Positions 1-6,477 are shown, counted from the first letter of the stretch. The stretch: 8,221 bases of DNA from SW-9-67-25 sp964471665 (GCA_964471665.1 CAYYHG010000128.1:1-8221), one strand, 5' to 3'. Translations and numbers: made by a program. The notes: generated by a model from the sequence alone, not told the origin.

Positions 1-19
1 GGAGCCCTACCCGGAGTGA
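1..19 (+). CDS. Extreme 3' end of an upstream gene (partial)
   Basis: Bases 2-19 read as five codons (E-P-Y-P-E) and a TGA stop, five bases before the ATG of the GMC oxidoreductase. The tight spacing suggests an upstream gene in the same operon. In this oxidoreductase family the large FAD subunit is often preceded by a small gluconate 2-dehydrogenase subunit-3-like partner, and a Pro/Tyr-rich tail would fit. Five codons cannot identify a gene, so that identity is inference only. Confidence 0.35.
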
Positions 20-23
20 CACC

Positions 24-1733
24 ATGGTCGCAGACAGCTACGACGTCGTCGTGGTCGGTGCCGGCGGGGACGGCCCGGTAGCCGCCTGGAAACTCGCCGA
101 GGCGGGGCTGTCCGTGCTCGTGCTGGAGGCCGGGCCCTTCCACGGCAACGAGCAGTGGCCCGAGCCCCACGAGGAGCCCGGAGGGGAAGCCTCCTCGAGC
201 GTCGAGGACCTGAGCGGCGAGTTGCTCGACGAGCAGTTCACCACCCGCGAGTTCGAGATGGTCAACAAACTCCTGTTCGGCCCGGCCGACCACGAGCGGG
301 GCTTCTGGTTCCGGAAGTTTCCGGGTGACGGAGCCATCCTCCAGTGTGCGGGCGTCGGCGGGACCACGCTCCACTACACGGGGTGTCACCCCCGGGCCTA
401 CCCGGCCTCGATCGACGAGCAGGGCCACTGGCCCATCGACTACGACGAGTTGGTCCCGTACTACCGGGAGGTCGAGGAGATGTGCGACGTGGCACCGGCG
501 CCCGTCACCGCCAAGGAGGAACTGTTCTTCCGCGGGGCGGCTAGGGCGGGCTGGGACCTCCTCGAGGGGCTGAACGTCACGGAGCCGGGGTACCGACCCC
601 AGCCGAACGCCATCAGACAGCCCGACGAGACCCTCCACGTCGACGCGGAGTACGACGGCGACTACACCTACCCCGACGTCGAGGGCGACACCCTGGCGCT
701 GGCCAACATCGCCGGGAATCCTCACCCCCTGGGTGCGCCGTTCGAGGAGAAGGCAAAGCGTGCGAGCAACGTCAGTTTCGTGCCCCCCGCACTGGCGACC
801 GGCAACGTGACCGTCCGGCCGAACGCGTTCGTCACCGACATCGAGACCGAGACCTGGGGCGGCGACCAGCCCTCCGCCACGGGCGTCGCGTTCAGGGACA
901 CGTGGTCCGGTGACACCGAAACGGTCGACGCGGAGGTGGTCGTTCTCGCCGCCGGGGCCATCGAGACGCCGCGGCTCTGGTTGAACGCCGACCTCCCGGA
1001 AAACGAGTGGATCGGCCGCGGTCTCACCATCCACTTCGGCGACAACGTTATGGGTCTGTTCGACGCCGACGACCTGGAGGAGACCATCGGAAAGGGAACT
1101 GTCGACCAGCACCAGGGCCAGGACATCGCGGCCCGCTTCGACTACCCCGGGCTGGGGATGCTCCAGACCGTCGGGACCACGCCTGGCGTCGGGGCAATCC
1201 TGGGATTCGGGGCCAGCGCCTCCGGATTCGCCTTCCAGAACGACCCCGGCGACGCGCCCTGGGACACGATGGGTCGGCTCGCCGGCACCGAACTCAAGCG
1301 ACTCGTCTCGGACTACCGCCGGATGCTCCAGGTGCTCGTGGTGAGCGACGACCGCCCGCACGAGCGAAACGGCGTGTCGGTCAAGCCGGGGCTGACGGAC
1401 GAACACGGCCCGATCCCGCTCGTGAACTACGAGCCGAGCAACGGCGACCGGCAGCGCCGCGACGAACTCGCCGAAATCGCCGCAGAGATCCTCCGCGAGG
1501 CCGGGGCGTCGCACGTCCACCGCTCGGATTCCCCGCCCACCGCCCTCCACCTCCACAGCACGATGCGGATGGGGGAGGTGGTCGACGAGGCCTGCGAGGC
1601 CTACGACGTCGATCGCCTGTTCGTCGCCGACCACAGCGTCCTGTCGAACTCCGTCGGTGGGGTGAACCCGACGAACACGGGCCAGGCGCTGGCCGCCCGG
1701 ACGGCCGAACAAATCGTCGAGCGGTACGTCTGA
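24..1733 (+). CDS. GMC-family FAD-dependent oxidoreductase
   Basis: A complete 569-aa flavoenzyme of the glucose-methanol-choline (GMC) family, which oxidises alcohol groups of sugars, polyols or related compounds. An N-terminal Rossmann FAD-binding unit starts at residue 6, with the glycine motif GAGGDG at 12-17 and the ribose-binding Glu in VLEAGP near 35. A second FAD motif, GVGGTTLHYTG, lies at 110-120. AAGAIETPRLWL is the usual central GMC signature. The C-terminal block has HSTMRMG (His at 511) and VGGVNPTNTGQALA (NP at 548-549), where the family keeps its catalytic His/Asn pair. Length and C-terminus resemble the gluconate/sugar dehydrogenase branch, but the substrate cannot be read from sequence. 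GGAG at 13-16, seven bases before the ATG, acts as a Shine-Dalgarno site and fits translation from within an operon. No signal peptide is visible at this start. The gene converges on the MscS-type channel gene. Confidence 0.93.
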   Translation: MVADSYDVVVVGAGGDGPVAAWKLAEAGLSVLVLEAGPFHGNEQWPEPHEEPGGEASSSVEDLSGELLDEQFTTREFEMVNKLLFGPADHERGFWFRKFPGDGAILQCAGVGGTTLHYTGCHPRAYPASIDEQGHWPIDYDELVPYYREVEEMCDVAPAPVTAKEELFFRGAARAGWDLLEGLNVTEPGYRPQPNAIRQPDETLHVDAEYDGDYTYPDVEGDTLALANIAGNPHPLGAPFEEKAKRASNVSFVPPALATGNVTVRPNAFVTDIETETWGGDQPSATGVAFRDTWSGDTETVDAEVVVLAAGAIETPRLWLNADLPENEWIGRGLTIHFGDNVMGLFDADDLEETIGKGTVDQHQGQDIAARFDYPGLGMLQTVGTTPGVGAILGFGASASGFAFQNDPGDAPWDTMGRLAGTELKRLVSDYRRMLQVLVVSDDRPHERNGVSVKPGLTDEHGPIPLVNYEPSNGDRQRRDELAEIAAEILREAGASHVHRSDSPPTALHLHSTMRMGEVVDEACEAYDVDRLFVADHSVLSNSVGGVNPTNTGQALAARTAEQIVERYV

Positions 1734-1779
1734 TCGCGACTGGGCCGCGTGACACGCGGGGTGGCACGGACTGTCGTAC

Positions 1780-1847
1780 CGAGTTCCCGTTTCGACCGCG
1801 CCGCGTTCTGCGGTCGAGTCGGTAATGGCTTACAGCAACCAGTATCA
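1780..1847 (-). repeat. R1 repeat, copy 1, at the 3' end of the channel gene
   Basis: Read on the minus strand this 68-bp unit begins with the TGA stop of the channel gene and the consensus TGATASTGRTTGCTGTAAGC. Its second half holds an 8-bp perfect inverted repeat, TCGACCGC and GCGGTCGA, around a 10-nt loop. It matches copy 2 at 58 of 68 positions by hand count. It fills most of the 111-bp gap between the two convergent genes, so a transcription terminator or 3'-UTR role is likely (inference). Confidence 0.8.
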
Positions 1848-2726
1848 GTCGCCGGTAACCTCCTCGGTGTCGCTGGCGTTCGTGACCTCGATCCCGCCCG
1901 AGAGTTCTGTATTGGGATAGGGCATGTCGAGCCCTTCGCTGTCGAAGCGCTGCTTGACCGCCTCGACGAACTGTGCACGTGTTGCCCCGTAGCTACTCTC
2001 GTTCGGATCGATCCAGATCCGCCCCTGGAGCACGACGGCCGAGTCACCGAGTTCCGTGACCGGCGCCGTGGGTGCAGGCTCACCGAGGACGCCGTCGAGA
2101 TCCGTCGCCTCGTCGACGATGGCGTCCCGTGCCTGGTCGATGTCGTCGTCGTACCCGATACCGAAGCCAACCGCCATCCGACGTCGGTCGTTCGCCAAGT
2201 TGTTGATCACCGCTGCGTTGGCGAGGTCGCTGTTCGGCACGGTGACCAGTTGGTTGTCGAACGTGTCCAGTTTCGTCACCCGCAGTTGGACGTCTCGAAC
2301 CACGCCGCTGTTCCCACTCCACTCGATCCAGTCGCCGATCGTGAACGGTTCATCCTGGATGATGAACACGCCGGCGACGAAGTTGGCGATGATGTCCTGG
2401 GCGGCGAAGCCGACGGCGAGCGCGAGCGCACCGGCGAGGGTTGCGAACGCGGCCAGGACGACGCCGAAGCCAGCAACCGTGGCGGCCAGCGCCACCGCCA
2501 CGACGGCGATGACCACGACGGTCGCACTCACCGCCAGTTCGACGAGCGTCTCGTCGAAGTTCCGCTGCCTGAGACCCCGTTCCACCGTTCGGGTGAGGAC
2601 AGACTTCCCGACCAGGTAAATGAGAACGAACACAACGACGAATAGCACGACCGTCGTGACCGCACTGACGACTGGCGGGACGTACTGTTGTGGATCGAGA
2701 GCGATCCCCTGCTGGAGTAGTGTCAT
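1845..2726 (-). CDS. MscS-family mechanosensitive ion channel
   Basis: A 293-aa small-conductance mechanosensitive channel that would release osmolytes from the cell on hypo-osmotic shock, an obvious need for a halophile. Three membrane segments are visible: about 16-40, 62-83 and 87-115. The third is the Gly/Ala-rich pore helix and runs into the signature ALAVGFAAQDIIANF, followed by the beta domain (FIIQDEPFTIGDWIE at 121-135, VTVPNSDLAN at 161-170). A soluble alpha/beta C-terminal domain runs to about 285, ending in an acidic tail. Length is close to E. coli MscS (286 aa). The start is supported by a TATA-like box 28-35 bp upstream, which would give a nearly leaderless mRNA. The gene is monocistronic and convergent with the GMC gene, and its stop codon is the first triplet of an R1 repeat. 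A long open frame on the opposite strand is a GC-rich shadow. Confidence 0.95.
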   Translation of the reverse strand: MTLLQQGIALDPQQYVPPVVSAVTTVVLFVVVFVLIYLVGKSVLTRTVERGLRQRNFDETLVELAVSATVVVIAVVAVALAATVAGFGVVLAAFATLAGALALAVGFAAQDIIANFVAGVFIIQDEPFTIGDWIEWSGNSGVVRDVQLRVTKLDTFDNQLVTVPNSDLANAAVINNLANDRRRMAVGFGIGYDDDIDQARDAIVDEATDLDGVLGEPAPTAPVTELGDSAVVLQGRIWIDPNESSYGATRAQFVEAVKQRFDSEGLDMPYPNTELSGGIEVTNASDTEEVTGD

Positions 2727-2752
2727 ACCACATAGCGGCTGGTTCCGACGAT

Positions 2753-2762
2753 GTATTAATAC
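2753..2762 (-). promoter_or_regulatory. Putative TATA box of the channel gene
   Basis: The AT-rich stretch GTATTAATAC ends about 28 bp upstream of the channel ATG (2726), the right distance for a leaderless archaeal promoter. It overlaps the outer end of R2 copy A (2761), so insertion or exchange of that repeat would touch the promoter. Based on spacing and composition only. Confidence 0.55.
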
Positions 2763-2835
2763 TGTCGGTTATAATTCACGAAAAATTCCGGCTTCCTCGG
2801 GTACCGAATATCCTCACGAACATACAACGGGCAGT
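2761..2835. repeat. R2 palindromic repeat, copy A
   Basis: A 75-bp unit that starts with ACTGTCGGTTATAATTCACG and ends with ACATACAACGGGCAGT, so its ends are inverted copies of each other (ACTGYCSG and CSGRCAGT). The arms pair imperfectly and need a one-base shift. It matches copies B and C in length and in both ends but has drifted in the middle and is more AT-rich. It lies 35 bp upstream of the channel start codon. Confidence 0.6.
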
Positions 2836-3119
2836 ATGAGTAATTCCCCGGGGATAATTAATATGGCTCTCATAAGTGTTGTTTGTTGTACGCATAAATG
2901 GTTCACAAGCTACAAAACGGCTGCGTAGAACTCCGCAGACTGATTCGGCGATAGGGACGTCACCCTCGCGTCTCGAACGGCACACCGACCCGGCGCTCGG
3001 GAACTCCCAACCACGTCCAGATAGAGACGAGCCAGCGGCTCGATTCGTCGCCCAGTAGCGAAGACTTTCGACACAACCACTGCCGGTGTGTACGAGTAAA
3101 TTACAAACATATATCCGTA

Positions 3120-3263
3120 ATGGAGAGGCCACGGAGCCAGCCTCCATCAAGGGGTTCGGAACGGATGTCAGTCGGCTCCGGTGTGTTCCCCAAAGCGGAG
3201 CGCGTGGTGTCCGGCTATGGCAGCGAAAAACCGTCCGATTATACCGGTCGACGTAACTTTTGA
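3120..3263 (+). CDS. Possible small protein (47 codons), doubtful
   Basis: This ORF of unknown function would encode 47 residues. An internal ATG at 3165 gives a 32-residue version starting MSVGSGVFPKAERVVSGYGS. A TATA-like ATATAT at about 3109-3114 sits too close to the first ATG for a leaderless mRNA but would give a leader of about 28 nt for the ATG at 3165, so the shorter form is favoured. The second half mostly has G or C at third positions, as real genes here do. Its last eight codons and TGA lie inside the left arm of the 81-bp inverted repeat, so the hairpin could act as its terminator or the ORF could be part of a mobile element. No family recognised. Confidence 0.3.
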   Translation: MERPRSQPPSRGSERMSVGSGVFPKAERVVSGYGSEKPSDYTGRRNF

Positions 3264-3320
3264 TACTTCTCAGCCGGACGTTCCCGGCTGAAAGTATCAG
3301 GGCTTACGTCGACCGGTATA
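3240..3320. repeat. 81-bp near-perfect inverted repeat (MITE-like or terminator)
   Basis: The outer arms TATACCGGTCGACGTAA (3240-3256) and TTACGTCGACCGGTATA (3304-3320) are perfectly complementary over 17 bp. Inside, TGATACTT pairs with AAGTATCA and CAGCCGG with CCGGCTG around the loop ACGTTC (3278-3283), with small internal loops. The TA at both outer edges could be a TA target duplication, as made by IS630/mariner-type elements. It lies 53 bp beyond the iclR stop, so it could equally be the transcript terminator of iclR. It differs in sequence from R1 and R2. Confidence 0.75.
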
Positions 3321-3373
3321 GGCCACGAGCGTTCGGCAGGACCTCGTTTTCAACGTTCCGTGATATCGAACGA

Positions 3374-4132
3374 CTACTCGTACTTGAGGTTCAGTTCGAT
3401 CTCGTTGGCCGCTCCCATAACGAGGTCGTTGATCTCGTCGGGCTGGAACCGGTGGGCGGAACCGGAGACACTCAACCCGCCGAGGACGTCTCCGGCCGGC
3501 GTCGTGATCGAAGCGCCGACGGCCTGGACCCCTTCCCAGCTCTCTCCATCGTTGCGAGCGTATCCCCGCTCGCGGATCCGGTCGAGTTCCCGTTCGAGTT
3601 CAGTGGGGTCGCTGATCGTCTCCTCGGTCTGTTTCTCGAGTCCGTACCGATCGACGATTTCGTCGAGGCGCTCTTCCGGAAGCGTCGCCAGGATGGCCTT
3701 TCCGGCCGCGACCGAGTGGAGCGGCACCCGGACTCCGACCCCCGAGTTGGTGGGGACGCTGTGTCTTCCTGTTGACCGGTAGACATAGACTGCTTCGCCG
3801 TGTTCTTCGACGAGAAACTGGGCGCGCATCTGCGTGTCCTCTGCGAGTTCCGCTACCTTCTGTTCGATGAACTCGTAGTCGTCCCACGGCTGTTTTGCGT
3901 CGTGTCCGAGTTCGAGAAACCGCAGTCCGACGCAGTAGTCGCCGTCCCGTCTGACAACGTATCGCTGCTCGGACAGCGTCTGGAGGTGTGCGTGGGCCGT
4001 ACTCTTGGCGACGCCGAGGCGGTCCGCAACGGTCGTGACACCAGCACCGTTCTCGTCTGCGAGGACCTCGATCACGGCGAGCATTCTCCGCCCGGTCTTG
4101 AGCTGCCCGTCCGGATCCGAGTCCGTTGTCAT
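3374..4132 (-). CDS. IclR-family transcriptional regulator
   Basis: A 252-aa DNA-binding regulator of the IclR family; such proteins usually bind an organic-acid ligand and control a neighbouring catabolic operon. The N-terminal winged helix-turn-helix covers about 10-72 (GRRMLAVIEVLAD, then VTTVADRLGVAKSTAHAHLQ). The C-terminal effector domain covers about 85-250, with the family signatures VPLHSVAAGKAILATLPEE at 136-154 and GVQAVGASI at 201-209. The open frame continues 56 codons upstream to 4300, but I place the start at 4132. There the protein has normal IclR length, an acidic N-terminus typical of haloarchaea, and a TATA-like box about 28 bp upstream; the extra codons have a Cys/Arg-rich composition unlike the rest. 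It is transcribed divergently from the CoA-transferase, which is its probable target. The ligand is unknown. Confidence 0.92.
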   Translation of the reverse strand: MTTDSDPDGQLKTGRRMLAVIEVLADENGAGVTTVADRLGVAKSTAHAHLQTLSEQRYVVRRDGDYCVGLRFLELGHDAKQPWDDYEFIEQKVAELAEDTQMRAQFLVEEHGEAVYVYRSTGRHSVPTNSGVGVRVPLHSVAAGKAILATLPEERLDEIVDRYGLEKQTEETISDPTELERELDRIRERGYARNDGESWEGVQAVGASITTPAGDVLGGLSVSGSAHRFQPDEINDLVMGAANEIELNLKYE

Positions 4133-4137
4133 ACAGG

Positions 4138-4150
4138 CACACGTTACTTG
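4138..4150 (+). promoter_or_regulatory. Putative regulator-binding site at iclR (direct repeat copy 1)
   Basis: CACACGTTACTTG lies between the iclR TATA-like box and its ATG, covering the expected transcription start. The same 13-mer with one change recurs at 4252-4264 in front of the CoA-transferase. A site here would block iclR transcription, consistent with autorepression. The assignment to IclR is inference. Confidence 0.45.
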
Positions 4151-4153
4151 TCG

Positions 4154-4166
4154 ATCATAAGTGTTC
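4154..4166 (-). promoter_or_regulatory. Putative TATA box of iclR
   Basis: On the minus strand AACACTTATGATC is centred about 28 bp upstream of the ATG at 4132, as expected for a leaderless haloarchaeal transcript. The same ACACTTATGA core also occurs at about 2870-2880. Confidence 0.5.
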
Positions 4167-4232
4167 GGTTCTGCGGAACGGCACTGGCGATCGCACCACC
4201 GGGATCGTTCGGTTCGCTCCGGCGGGACCACC

Positions 4233-4243
4233 GCTATTTTCAA
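4233..4243 (+). promoter_or_regulatory. Putative TATA box of the CoA-transferase operon
   Basis: CTATTTTCAAG is the only clearly AT-rich element upstream of the CoA-transferase on this strand. Transcription would start near 4262-4268, leaving a leader of about 130 nt that contains R2 copy B. No TATA-like sequence is found about 28 bp before the ATG at 4394, where only the GC-rich repeat arm lies. Confidence 0.45.
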
Positions 4244-4251
4244 GTATTCGT

Positions 4252-4264
4252 CACACGTTACTGG
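4252..4264 (+). promoter_or_regulatory. Putative regulator-binding site at the CoA-transferase (direct repeat copy 2)
   Basis: CACACGTTACTGG repeats the element at 4138-4150 with one difference. It lies just downstream of the TATA-like CTATTTTC, over the expected transcription start, a position suited to repression. Start-to-start distance between the two copies is 114 bp. Confidence 0.45.
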
Positions 4265-4298
4265 AGACATGGTAGTTGACCCCGAGTTGAGTCCTGAC

Positions 4299-4374
4299 AC
4301 TGTCGGCTATCCCTCCGTGAAGCTCTTCGACACCCCGGGATGTCGACGTGCTTCAGCGACGTACAGCCGGCAGT
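4299..4374 (+). repeat. R2 palindromic repeat, copy B
   Basis: A 76-bp hairpin unit. The left arm 4299-4332 and right arm 4341-4374 (34 nt each) are complementary at 26 of 34 positions by hand count, around the loop CCCCGGGA (4333-4340). It shares its right end, from GACGTACAGCCGGCAGTA on, with copy C as an identical 22-bp run (4358-4379 and 6617-6638). It ends 19 bp before the CoA-transferase ATG, within the probable mRNA leader. Confidence 0.8.
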
Positions 4375-4393
4375 ACGAAGACGAGACAGGGCC

Positions 4394-5881
4394 ATGACCC
4401 GAAAGCGGGACGAGGGGACTGTCTCCAAGCGCGTCACCGGAGACGTACCACGGCAGGCGCCGTCGACAGCCGCAGGACAGATCGACGCGGACGCGACGGT
4501 CACAGTCAGTGGCTTCGGCAGCGTCGGCTATCCGAAGGCGGTCCCGCTCGCCTTGGCCGAGAGCGAGCGGGACCTCTCGCTGACCGTGATCAGCGGCGGG
4601 AGTGTCGGCGACGAAATCGACACCGCGCTCGTCGAGGCAGACGCCATCGAGCGGCGGTTCCCCTTCCAGGCCCAGTCCGCGATCCGAGACGCCATCAACG
4701 ATGGGAGCGTTTCCTTCCACGACCGGTACATCTCCAGCCTGGGCGATGAGGTCGCGGCCGGGGACTTTGGCGGGGTCGACGTCGCCGTCATCGAGGCCGT
4801 TGCGGTCGGCGAGGATTGGCTGATCCCCTCGACGTCGATCGGCCACACGCCGGCCTACGTGGCCGCCGCCGACCGTCTCGTCGTCGAGGTCAACGACGCC
4901 CAGCCGCTCTCACTACAGCACCTCCACGACGTCTATCGCCGGGCACTCCCGCCCGAGCGCGAACCGATTCCGCTCTCTCGCCCGGACGAACACATCGGCT
5001 CCAGTCGCGTCCGTTTCGATCCCTCGAAACTGGCCGCTGTCGTTCGATCCGAGCGCCCGGACACGCCCTACTCGTTCCGGGAACCCGGCGAAACCGAACG
5101 CGCCATCAGCGCCAATCTCGCGGACTTCCTCGCAGCAGAACTCGACCGGAACCCGATCTTTCGGGACTCGATACACTTCCAGTTCGGTGTCGGGAGCGTC
5201 GGCAACGCCATGATCGACACGATCACAGCCGTCGATTTTGGCGAACGGGACGTCCACTACCTCGGCGAAGTCTTCCAGGACGGGTTGCTCGATCTTCTCG
5301 AGGCGGGGCGCGTCGAGTCCGCGAGTGCCACCTCGCTGGCGCTGTCGACGGAGGGCCAGGATCGCCTCTTTGCGGACCTGGAGTCGTACGCCACAGACGT
5401 GGTCGTCCGACCGGCGAGTGTCTCGAACAGCCCCGAGGTCATCGACCGGTTCGGCGTCGTCGGCGTCAACAGCGCCCTCAGCGTCGACATCTACGGGCAC
5501 GCGAACGCGACGCACATCGGTGGCAGCCACATCGTCAACGGCATCGGCGGGAGTACCGACTTCAACCGGAACTGTCCGCTTGCCATCGTCGCCTTGCCGT
5601 CGGTGACAGACGGCGGCGTCTCGCGTGTCGTGCCGATGGTCGCCCACGTCGACAACACCGAACACGACGTTGACGTGATCGTCACCGAACACGGCCTGGC
5701 CGACCTCCGCGGGCGCTCGCCCCGAGAACGCGCACGGACGATGATCGCCGAGTGTGCCCATCCGGACGTCCGCGATGACCTCCGGGCCTACCGTGAGCGT
5801 GCCGGGAAAACGGCCGGAAACATCCCACACGACCTCGAGACCGCCTTCGACTGGCGGTCGGACGAGTCGGCCGATGGATAG
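4394..5881 (+). CDS. Acetyl-CoA hydrolase / succinate CoA-transferase family protein
   Basis: A 495-aa class I CoA-transferase of the acetyl-CoA hydrolase/transferase family. It moves CoA between short carboxylic acids (acetate, propionate, succinate or a relative) through a glutamyl-CoA intermediate in the cytoplasm. Visible motifs: SGFGSVGYPKAVPLALAE at 39-56, GVGSVGNA at 265-272, and GEVFQD with the probable catalytic Glu at 292, matching my recollection of Glu294 in Acetobacter AarC. Next come SNSPEVI at 344-350, the glycine-rich NGIGGSTDF at 382-390 and TEHGLADLRG at 431-440. These resemble the YgfH/AarC/Ach1p branch (about 500 aa) more than 4-hydroxybutyrate CoA-transferases. An in-frame ATG at 4340 lies inside the R2 hairpin; 4394 is preferred because the alignable family sequence begins soon after it. 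The MaoC gene follows after 32 bp. The true acid substrate is not known. Confidence 0.92.
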   Translation: MTRKRDEGTVSKRVTGDVPRQAPSTAAGQIDADATVTVSGFGSVGYPKAVPLALAESERDLSLTVISGGSVGDEIDTALVEADAIERRFPFQAQSAIRDAINDGSVSFHDRYISSLGDEVAAGDFGGVDVAVIEAVAVGEDWLIPSTSIGHTPAYVAAADRLVVEVNDAQPLSLQHLHDVYRRALPPEREPIPLSRPDEHIGSSRVRFDPSKLAAVVRSERPDTPYSFREPGETERAISANLADFLAAELDRNPIFRDSIHFQFGVGSVGNAMIDTITAVDFGERDVHYLGEVFQDGLLDLLEAGRVESASATSLALSTEGQDRLFADLESYATDVVVRPASVSNSPEVIDRFGVVGVNSALSVDIYGHANATHIGGSHIVNGIGGSTDFNRNCPLAIVALPSVTDGGVSRVVPMVAHVDNTEHDVDVIVTEHGLADLRGRSPRERARTMIAECAHPDVRDDLRAYRERAGKTAGNIPHDLETAFDWRSDESADG

Positions 5882-5887
5882 TATTTT
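5882..5887 (+). promoter_or_regulatory. Possible internal TATA box for the maoC-like gene
   Basis: TATTTT begins one base after the CoA-transferase stop and lies 27-32 bp upstream of the MaoC-like ATG (5914). That gene lacks an obvious Shine-Dalgarno site, so it may also be made from its own leaderless transcript besides read-through from the operon promoter. Confidence 0.4.
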
Positions 5888-5913
5888 GTGGGACGGCGAG
5901 CCACAGTACCCGT

Positions 5914-6477
5914 ATGGGAACGGAGACACCCACCCGACTGGTCAGCGGCTGGCAGGGCCGGTTTTACGAGGACTTCGCCGTCGGTGACGTCTACAAACAC
6001 CCCTACGGCCGCACAGTGACCGAAGAGGACAACGTCTGGCTGACGAACCTGACGATGAATCTCAACCCGATGCACTTCACCGAGCCCTACGCCGCCGAGA
6101 CGGAGTTCGACGAACGACTCGTCAACGGGCTGGTCGTCATCGCTCTCGCCGTCGGGATGAGCGTCATCGACGTCTCGCAGAACGCTACCGCCAACCTGGG
6201 CTACGACGACGTTCGTCACCACGCGCCGGTGTTCCACGGCGACACCATCTTCGCCGAGAGCGAGGTCGTCTCGAAACGCGACAGCGACTCCCGTGACCAC
6301 GTGGGGATCGTGACCACCGAACTGCGGGCGTACAACCAGGACGACGAGAAGGTCCTCTCACTCAGGCGGACGAACATGACGCTCAGACGCGAGCACGCCG
6401 ACCCTTCGGCCGCCCGGCCTCCGGGGTGGCCCGACGGTGTCGGCACCCAACCCGAGGACGTGGACGAAACCGAGTGA
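5914..6477 (+). CDS. MaoC-family hot-dog acyl-CoA hydratase/dehydratase
   Basis: A 187-aa single hot-dog-fold protein of the MaoC-like family, which adds water to or removes it from enoyl-CoA/3-hydroxyacyl-CoA esters. The core is EEDNVWLTNLTMNLNPMHF (37-55), then ETEFDERLVNGLVVIALAVG, NLGYDDVRHHAPVFHGDTIF and a strand ending NMTLRR near 158; the acidic C-terminal 30 residues look disordered. The usual R-hydratase motif has Asp five residues before the catalytic His (D-x-N-P-x-H). Here that position is Asn49, with His54 kept. The same change occurs, as I recall, in bacterial MaoC proteins encoded beside CitE-like lyases, which act on branched C5 CoA esters such as itaconyl- or mesaconyl-CoA. 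With the CoA-transferase upstream, a two-step acid activation and hydration is plausible; no lyase is in the window. Its TGA starts R1 copy 2. Confidence 0.9.
   Translation: MGTETPTRLVSGWQGRFYEDFAVGDVYKHPYGRTVTEEDNVWLTNLTMNLNPMHFTEPYAAETEFDERLVNGLVVIALAVGMSVIDVSQNATANLGYDDVRHHAPVFHGDTIFAESEVVSKRDSDSRDHVGIVTTELRAYNQDDEKVLSLRRTNMTLRREHADPSAARPPGWPDGVGTQPEDVDETE

Larger units (their letters stand above)
2836..3373. other. Gene-poor intergenic region
   Basis: I see no convincing large gene here. An AT-rich stretch at 2840-2895 includes CCCCGGGG flanked by AATT and the string TCATAAGTGTT (2870-2880), which also occurs at the iclR promoter. The part at 2920-3080 has open frames on both strands but no ribosome-binding site, recognisable product or clear codon bias; it could be decayed coding or insertion-sequence DNA. 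A second AT-rich patch with ATATAT lies at 3096-3118, before a short ORF. The region ends with a long inverted repeat (3240-3320) and the 3' flank of iclR. No tRNA or rRNA is seen. Confidence 0.5.

Noticed and set aside
1007..1825. 272-codon Arg/Pro-rich frame on + overlapping the GMC gene
   Set aside because: Very high Arg/Pro/Gly content is typical of an out-of-frame reading of GC-rich DNA; the GMC motifs are in the other frame.
1749..2645. 298-codon open frame on + opposite the channel gene
   Set aside because: It is antisense to a clear MscS protein, has Asp/Val/His-rich low-information composition, and is explained by GC-rich codon use on the other strand.
2776..3150. 124-codon frame on - in the intergenic gap
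   Set aside because: No ribosome-binding site, no domain, Cys/Arg/Ser-rich composition unlike haloarchaeal proteins, and it runs through the R2 palindrome.
4133..4300. 56-codon N-terminal extension of the IclR regulator
   Set aside because: It would include the promoter and putative operators, is rich in Cys and Arg, and exceeds normal IclR length; the ATG at 4132 fits better.
4913..5929. 338-codon open frame on - opposite the CoA-transferase
   Set aside because: It is a shadow of a strongly conserved enzyme on the + strand, with repetitive Val/Asp/Arg composition and no recognisable domain.
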